Below are positions 59,640-64,000 of a stretch of 64,000 bases of DNA, piece by piece. Source of the DNA: Roseburia_C sp031555935 (GTDB taxonomy: Bacteria > Bacillota > Clostridia > Lachnospirales > Lachnospiraceae); the NCBI GenBank assembly GCA_031555935.1, contig JAVBTX010000042.1, positions 15,517 to 79,516 on the forward strand, read 5' to 3'. Within the stretch, counting starts at the first letter, position 1; every line of letters begins with the position of its first letter. Under the pieces are notes generated by a model. It ran no database searches, was not told the DNA's origin, and was given only the letters and a program-made list of their open reading frames with translations. The position numbers were made by a program, and so were the translations under genes.

Positions 59640-59671
59640 GGAAACGGTGCCAACAGACATCGTTTCCTTTT
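59640..59671 (+). terminator. Leader hairpin, possible attenuator of the Mrp gene
   Basis: GGAAACGGTG pairs with CATCGTTTCC, followed by TTTTAT. It could stop ABC-F read-through, but it lies after the Mrp promoter and so may attenuate that gene. Confidence 0.55.
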
Positions 59672-59716
59672 ATGCCGTGATTGAGACGAGAAATTAAATT
59701 TTAGGAGGACAATACA

Positions 59717-60559
59717 ATGTCAGATAACGATTCATGTTCAAGTGCGTCTACATGCTCCAAAGAAAGCTGTGAAGGATGCGAGAGCAAGGGACAATCACAA
59801 ATTGCCAAAGAGCAGTTGAATCCATTTTCATCGATTAAAAAAGTCATCGGTGTTGTCAGTGGCAAGGGTGGTGTTGGCAAGTCTTTTGTAACCGCATCAT
59901 TAGCATCTGCAATGGCAAGAAAAGGCTACAAAGTCGGCATTATGGATGCAGATATTACCGGCCCATCGATTCCCAAAATGTATGGTATTCATGGACAGGC
60001 TTTTGGTAGTGAGCAGGGAATAATTCCAATCGAGGCGGCTGATGGTACTAAAGTAATGTCAATTAATTTATTAATGGATACCGAGGATGCACCAGTTATT
60101 TGGCGTGGTCCAGTAATTGCTGGTGTGGTAAAACAGTTTTGGACCGATGTCGTTTGGGGTGATTTGGATTATCTATTTGTAGATATGCCACCAGGAACCG
60201 GTGATGTACCTCTGACGGTATTTCAGTCGTTGCCAATAGATGGTATTGTGATTGTGACCTCACCACAGGAGTTAGTGCAGTTGATTGTTAAAAAGGCTTA
60301 TAACATGGCGGAAATGATGCATATTCCAGTGGTTGGTATTATTGAAAATTACAGCTATTTAAAATGTCCAGACTGTAACAAAGAAATCAAATTATTTGGT
60401 GAAAGCCACATTGACGAGGAAGCTGTAAAGCTGGGTATTGACGTGTTGGCTAAAATGCCATTAGACCCGGCATACGCAAAAGCTGCCGATGAGGGTGTGT
60501 TCTATCAAATGGAAAATCCATTTTTTGAAAAAGCAATCGAAGCAATTGGCAGTCGTTAA
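59717..60559 (+). CDS. Mrp/Nbp35-type P-loop ATPase (Fe-S carrier)
   Basis: A protein of 280 residues. A Cys-rich N-terminus (C7, C13, C18, C21: CSSASTCSKESCEGC) recalls the Nbp35 N-terminal Fe-S site. Deviant Walker A GKGGVGKS at about 49-56, DADITGPSIPKMYG, VDMPPGTGDVPLTVFQS, and a C-terminal CPDC (in LKCPDCNKEI) that bridges Fe-S in dimers. Expected to insert or carry Fe-S clusters. Clear AGGAGG SD. It is followed after 38 bp by the permease gene. Confidence 0.92.
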   Translation: MSDNDSCSSASTCSKESCEGCESKGQSQIAKEQLNPFSSIKKVIGVVSGKGGVGKSFVTASLASAMARKGYKVGIMDADITGPSIPKMYGIHGQAFGSEQGIIPIEAADGTKVMSINLLMDTEDAPVIWRGPVIAGVVKQFWTDVVWGDLDYLFVDMPPGTGDVPLTVFQSLPIDGIVIVTSPQELVQLIVKKAYNMAEMMHIPVVGIIENYSYLKCPDCNKEIKLFGESHIDEEAVKLGIDVLAKMPLDPAYAKAADEGVFYQMENPFFEKAIEAIGSR

Positions 60560-60597
60560 GATGCCATCAGCATAAAAACAAAGGAGGAGATTTTTTT

Positions 60598-61974
60598 ATG
60601 AATGAGAATCAAGAAGTGATTCGTGATGCGAGGAAACTGGGGATTCCTAAAATGCTGCTGTTGGGATTGCAGCATATGTTTGCCATGTTTGGCGCAACAA
60701 TATTAGTGCCGATTTTGGTAAATGGTTATTATGGAAAAACGGGCGTGATGTCAGTTCAGGTAACATTAGCTTGTGCTGGTCTGGGAACCTTATTTTTCCA
60801 TTTGTGTTCGAAATTTAAAGTGCCTGCCTTTTTAGGCTCATCATTTGCCTTTTTGGGTGGCTATGCAACTGTTGCGAACCTAGAGTCGGGCATGTATGCC
60901 GATATGTCAATGGCTGATAAATTGTCTTATGCCTGCGGTGGTATTGTGGTAGCAGGTTTGTTGTATCTGGTATTAGCGTTGATTATTAAAGTGGTTGGCG
61001 TGAGACGGGTAATGCGTTTCCTGCCACCAGTAGTAACCGGACCGATTATCATCTGTATTGGACTTAGTCTGGCACCATCAGCGGTAACAAATGCTTCAAC
61101 AAATTGGTTACTGGCAATCATTGCCTTGGCAGTAATAATTATCTTCAATGTCTGGGGCAAGGGAATGTTCAAAATCATTCCGATTTTACTTGGAGTCGTG
61201 ATTGCTTATATTGCCGCATTGATTATGAACGCGGCTGGAATGACAAATGTAGATGGTTCAGCAATTCTTTCATTTACTAAAGTTGCATCAGCCAACTGGG
61301 TTGGTGTACAGCCATTCCATTTGTGTAAGTTTGACCTAACTGCGATTTTGGTAATGGCACCAATTGCATTAGCAACCATGATGGAACACATTGGTGACAT
61401 TTCAGCAATTTCTGCGACCGTTGGTGAAAATTTTATTGAGAAGCCAGGGCTTCATCGCACTTTGATAGGGGATGGTCTGGCAACGACATTTTCAGCAATG
61501 TTTGGCGGACCTGCCAACACCACCTATGGTGAGAATACCGGTGTCTTGGAATTAAGTCGTGTCCATGACCCACGCGTGGTTCGAATTGCGGCATGCTTTG
61601 CGGTAGTGCTGAGCTTCTTTCCTAAATTTGCCGAAATTATTGCATCAATGCCATCGGCGATTATTGGTGGTGTGTCATTTATCCTATACGGAATGATTTC
61701 GTCCATCGGTGTACGTAACGTGATTGAAAATCATGTTGATTTTACGAAATCACGGAACCTGATTATTTCTGCAGTCATCTTAGTCTGCGGTTTGGGATTT
61801 GCAAATGGAATAACCTTTCATGTGGCAGGAACACCAATCACTTTGACTGGTCTGGCGATTGCAGCGATTGCTGGCATTGCCTTGAATGCGATTTTGCCGG
61901 GTAAGGATTATGAGTTTGGGAATGATGCGAAGGCAGATGCGAATCAAGGGTTGGATATGAATCCGTTGGGATAA
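60598..61974 (+). CDS. uraA: Uracil/xanthine permease (NCS2 family)
   Basis: A protein of 458 residues with about 14 hydrophobic segments. Near the N-terminus LLGLQHMFAMFGATILVPIL is diagnostic; the substrate site is indicated by MMEHIGDISAISATVGENF and GGPANTTYGENTGVLELSRV. It matches the UraA/PyrP branch better than xanthine transporters because of those Glu-containing motifs. AAAGGAGGAG is the SD. Uptake of uracil by proton symport is family knowledge. Confidence 0.92.
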   Translation: MNENQEVIRDARKLGIPKMLLLGLQHMFAMFGATILVPILVNGYYGKTGVMSVQVTLACAGLGTLFFHLCSKFKVPAFLGSSFAFLGGYATVANLESGMYADMSMADKLSYACGGIVVAGLLYLVLALIIKVVGVRRVMRFLPPVVTGPIIICIGLSLAPSAVTNASTNWLLAIIALAVIIIFNVWGKGMFKIIPILLGVVIAYIAALIMNAAGMTNVDGSAILSFTKVASANWVGVQPFHLCKFDLTAILVMAPIALATMMEHIGDISAISATVGENFIEKPGLHRTLIGDGLATTFSAMFGGPANTTYGENTGVLELSRVHDPRVVRIAACFAVVLSFFPKFAEIIASMPSAIIGGVSFILYGMISSIGVRNVIENHVDFTKSRNLIISAVILVCGLGFANGITFHVAGTPITLTGLAIAAIAGIALNAILPGKDYEFGNDAKADANQGLDMNPLG

Positions 61975-62002
61975 TAATATAGTAACAAGGTAATTTTTGA
62001 GA

Positions 62003-62044
62003 GGCAGATGTACATTTGAAATATAGTGTGCATCTGTCTTTTTT
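62003..62044 (+). terminator. Intrinsic terminator of the permease gene
   Basis: A 12-bp stem (GGCAGATGTACA with TGTGCATCTGTC, two G.T pairs) followed by six or more T. Confidence 0.88.
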
Positions 62045-62083
62045 AGATATAAGAAAAGGCCTTGTTGCAAAGGATTTGAAGGG

Positions 62084-62137
62084 TTGACTTGATATGTCAT
62101 AATCTTTATAATTTGTCATAAAGATATGTTGTCATAA
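62084..62137 (+). promoter_or_regulatory. Strong promoter with three TGTCATAA direct repeats
   Basis: TTGACT (62084-62089)-17-TATAAT (62107-62112). TGTCATAA occurs at 62095-62102 (in the spacer), 62114-62121 (at the start region) and 62130-62137. These look like binding sites of a repressor, which is not encoded in the window. Confidence 0.65.
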
Positions 62138-62163
62138 AATATACAAAGGCAGGAGAGCAATTG

Positions 62164-62463
62164 ATGAGGAATGTTCAAAAAGCGATAAACATAAATGCAC
62201 ATATTGAGGAATTAAAATATGAGATTAGTGTAGATAATGGAGACGTTGTTGCAAAACTTTCATTTATCAACTTGTGATATGGGGATATTACTGCAATCAA
62301 ATTTAATGTGTGTGGTTATAACTTATTTGGGATACAATTTATAAGGAATATAAAAGAGATACAAAAGCATCGAATGGAAGTAGTATAGTTTGAAAAAAGT
62401 ATATTACCCTATTTCGAAATGAATTTAAAAACTGAGTTAATTTATTTAAACAGTAAAAAATAA
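62164..62463 (+). pseudogene. Small uncharacterised gene broken by two in-frame stops
   Basis: From ATG 62164 (AGGAGAG upstream) the frame reads 37 codons to TGA at 62275, continues with coherent protein sequence (YGDITAIKFNVCGYNLFG), meets TAG about 110 bp later and ends at TAA 62461. The text around the TGA (KLSFINL-stop-YGDITAIKF) suggests a Gly codon GGA mutated to TGA. The protein is not recognised with certainty; similar short Clostridial proteins have GYGxITAIKF motifs. The promoter is intact. Confidence 0.6.
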
Positions 62464-62552
62464 ATTTTTGATGTAGCACTGAGTAGAGTATAGTCGAGGT
62501 GTCAAAAACTTCGTTATATTATGTGCTGACAATCAAAAGGAAACGGATAGAG

Positions 62553-63539
62553 ATGTTTATGCAAGAAACAAGAAAATCATTGGTGGAAAATATACATGGA
62601 CTACTTAGTATTTATAAGAACTTTATTGTATTTCAAAATAGTTCTGGGTTCTTTGATATCAATAGAGAATGTGAAGATATTTTTTGTAAATTATTAAACA
62701 TACTTTATGGCACTAATCTTCAAAATCTGAATTTGAAACATAATTATCCTGCAATTGATTTAGGAGATAATTATGCGGGAATATGTTTTCAAATAACATC
62801 AGACAACTCCGCCCAAAAGATTAAACATACAATAGAATTGTTTGAGAAATACATGATGTACGAAAAATTTTTTGATTTAAATATATTGGTGCTAGGTATA
62901 AAGAAAGATTATAAAATTGATATACCTGATTATGTCAGTATAATTGATTTAAAAGATATTGCAGATAGCATAAATAATTGCAAAAACAATGAAGTGTTAA
63001 AAGAAATAAGAGATCATCTAGCAAACGAACTTGCGGTTAAAGGATTAATTCAACCTCAAGGAAACAGTATTTTAAATCAGTTAGAAACGCCCCAGATTAA
63101 ATTTGGTCAAAGTTATTTAAAAGGTTTCTTTGCAGATATAGAGGAGGCTAGTTATAACGATACTGATGATGTAAATTATTTTGCTAAAGAATTAGCTTTG
63201 TTACCGAAAGAACTGAGAGAACTAATATACGCTGCCACTACAAGATGTCGGGTAAAGGCACCTTACTGTCATTTTTATGAACATATATTTTTTGATTCTG
63301 CTCGTTTAAACTCGCTTTTACAGTATAATCCGCGCATTACGGAATTATTTAGACAGTTAATATCATTTAATTATTTAGATTATGAAGTTAGTGAAGAAGA
63401 ACCTAATATATATGCATTTAAATTTTTAAATAGGGGAAAAGATTACGATATACTTAATGACATAGTTAAATATTGTGCTGAGAAAGAACTTGATTTAAAA
63501 GCAATTATAGTTGACCTGGATTTTACAATTCTTGATTAG
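62553..63539 (+). CDS. SMEK-domain-like protein, possible defence gene
   Basis: A protein of 328 residues from ATG 62553 (or 62559; both have weak SDs). The N-terminal 170 residues match what I recall as the SMEK domain: NRECEDIFCKLLNILYGTNL, AIDLGDNYAGICFQITSDNS, AQKIKHTIELFEK, and VSIIDLKDIADSINN. The acidic E, LGD and Q-x-T positions resemble a degenerate PD-(D/E)XK nuclease core (inference). The C-terminal half is unrecognised. The gene is much more AT-rich than the rest of the window, which suggests recent acquisition. Such proteins are found beside conflict and defence genes; no partner is visible before the window ends. Confidence 0.68.
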   Translation: MFMQETRKSLVENIHGLLSIYKNFIVFQNSSGFFDINRECEDIFCKLLNILYGTNLQNLNLKHNYPAIDLGDNYAGICFQITSDNSAQKIKHTIELFEKYMMYEKFFDLNILVLGIKKDYKIDIPDYVSIIDLKDIADSINNCKNNEVLKEIRDHLANELAVKGLIQPQGNSILNQLETPQIKFGQSYLKGFFADIEEASYNDTDDVNYFAKELALLPKELRELIYAATTRCRVKAPYCHFYEHIFFDSARLNSLLQYNPRITELFRQLISFNYLDYEVSEEEPNIYAFKFLNRGKDYDILNDIVKYCAEKELDLKAIIVDLDFTILD

Positions 63540-63643
63540 AATCTATATTTCAGGTGATTGGTAATATGCTGTGGTTCAATAAAACATCTCTATGGTAATG
63601 TGGTAAGAAATATAAAATAAAATATAGATAAAAATATATATTT

Positions 63644-63686
63644 ACTCCCGAATGATATATAAATTATTTTGGGAGTTGATTTTTTA
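63644..63686 (+). terminator. Intrinsic terminator after the SMEK-like gene
   Basis: ACTCCC (63644-63649) pairs with GGGAGT (63671-63676) over an AT-rich inner stem; a T-run follows. Confidence 0.65.
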
Positions 63687-63909
63687 TATACACATTACCA
63701 GTGGGATAGAATGGGAGTTTATGTTGAAATTACAGTGCGGTAGCTATAAAAAATCTGCCAGACACGGTATTTGACGAAATTTTCTTATGTACACTTGCGG
63801 AGAAAAAAACCAAAAACTAAATAAAGTGAAGAGACGAAAAGTTAGATGAAAATAATTTACGAGTGTGTGAAGAAAAGTCTGTAAATACTAATCTTCTATG
63901 ATAAGAACT

Positions 63910-63948
63910 GGTCTGAAAACTATATGATAAGCTTTCAGACCTTGTTTT
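63910..63948 (+). terminator. Second terminator-like hairpin
   Basis: GGTCTGAAA (63910-63918) pairs with TTTCAGACC (63933-63941), then TTGTTTT. It implies a transcript ending here, perhaps from a lost gene. Confidence 0.7.
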
Positions 63949-64000
63949 ATATATAACAGTTCATGCATACGTATGTCAATAGCAGGCGAAATATCCGCCT

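Larger units (their letters stand above)
63540..64000. other. AT-rich region without recognisable gene
   Basis: No frame longer than about 30 codons has an SD. One short stretch (63728-63820) reads NYSAVAIKNLPDTVFDEIFL without a start codon and may be a coding remnant. Two terminator-like hairpins are listed separately. The region ends with CATACGTATG palindrome near 63968. Confidence 0.6.

Noticed and set aside
63728..63820. A short coding remnant reading AIKNLPDTVFDEIFL.
   Set aside because: It has no start codon or SD and is too short to assign; kept only as a remark in the description of the region.

Overview
The window looks like chromosome of a low-to-moderate GC, spore-forming, anaerobic Firmicute, most likely Clostridia of the Lachnospiraceae type. 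The grounds are the sporulation genes (a gerA-type germinant receptor operon and spoIIR), a T-box leader on ileS, an extracytoplasmic galactan-degrading enzyme with Lachnospiraceae-style C-terminal repeats, many lipoproteins with short MKKK leaders, Gram-positive promoters and Shine-Dalgarno (SD) sites, and no outer-membrane genes. The assignment is inference; no rRNA or tRNA gene is present.

Layout. 1-7.4 kb: a YtrA-type GntR regulator (cut by the left edge) with its DUF1648 membrane partner, nicotinate phosphoribosyltransferase facing them, two DUF4190 membrane proteins, a NatAB-type ABC exporter with a consensus promoter and twin operators, and a branched-chain aminotransferase. 7.5-17.6 kb: a frameshifted Rpn-type nuclease, the ileS T-box leader and ileS, glycogen phosphorylase, a VanRS-like two-component system and a membrane C39 peptidase. 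17.6-24.7 kb: two uncharacterised minus-strand genes, each preceded by a sigma-28-like promoter, flank a CPBP protease and a polar amino acid ABC transporter whose binding protein has its two halves in swapped order. ispE and an FCD-type GntR regulator follow. 24.7-25.0 kb is a non-coding element bounded by a perfect 28-bp inverted repeat and filled with hairpins. 25.1-29.6 kb: gerA/gerB/gerC-type genes and spoIIR. 29.7-37.9 kb: two tandem secreted proteins sharing a 280-residue C-terminal module, a DUF1934 protein, and an ECF sigma factor operon ending in an alpha/beta hydrolase.

38-53.6 kb is a galactan utilisation locus: a binding protein and two permeases, a cytoplasmic GH35 beta-galactosidase, a large secreted GH53 endo-galactanase, and, across a GNAT gene and a divergent AraC regulator, a 1096-residue DUF5107/TPR protein. 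The order resembles ganSPQ-AB of Bacillus with GH35 in place of GH42. The likely scheme is that the secreted GH53 cuts beta-1,4-galactan, the transporter imports galacto-oligosaccharides and GH35 splits them in the cytoplasm.

53.6-62 kb is mostly housekeeping: a membrane-anchored hypothetical, an exported trigger-factor-like foldase, asnS with a 59-codon gene behind it, a cupin, an ABC-F ATPase, an Mrp/Nbp35 ATPase and a uracil/xanthine permease. From 62 kb the sequence becomes very AT-rich and looks acquired: a strong promoter with three TGTCATAA repeats drives a small gene broken by two in-frame stops, followed by a SMEK-domain-like protein and 460 bp without recognisable genes.

The observations most worth following are the permuted binding protein (19923-20729), the paired sigma-28-type promoters with an attenuator-like leader (18719-18913, 22930-22957), and the nested inverted-repeat element (24712-24976).
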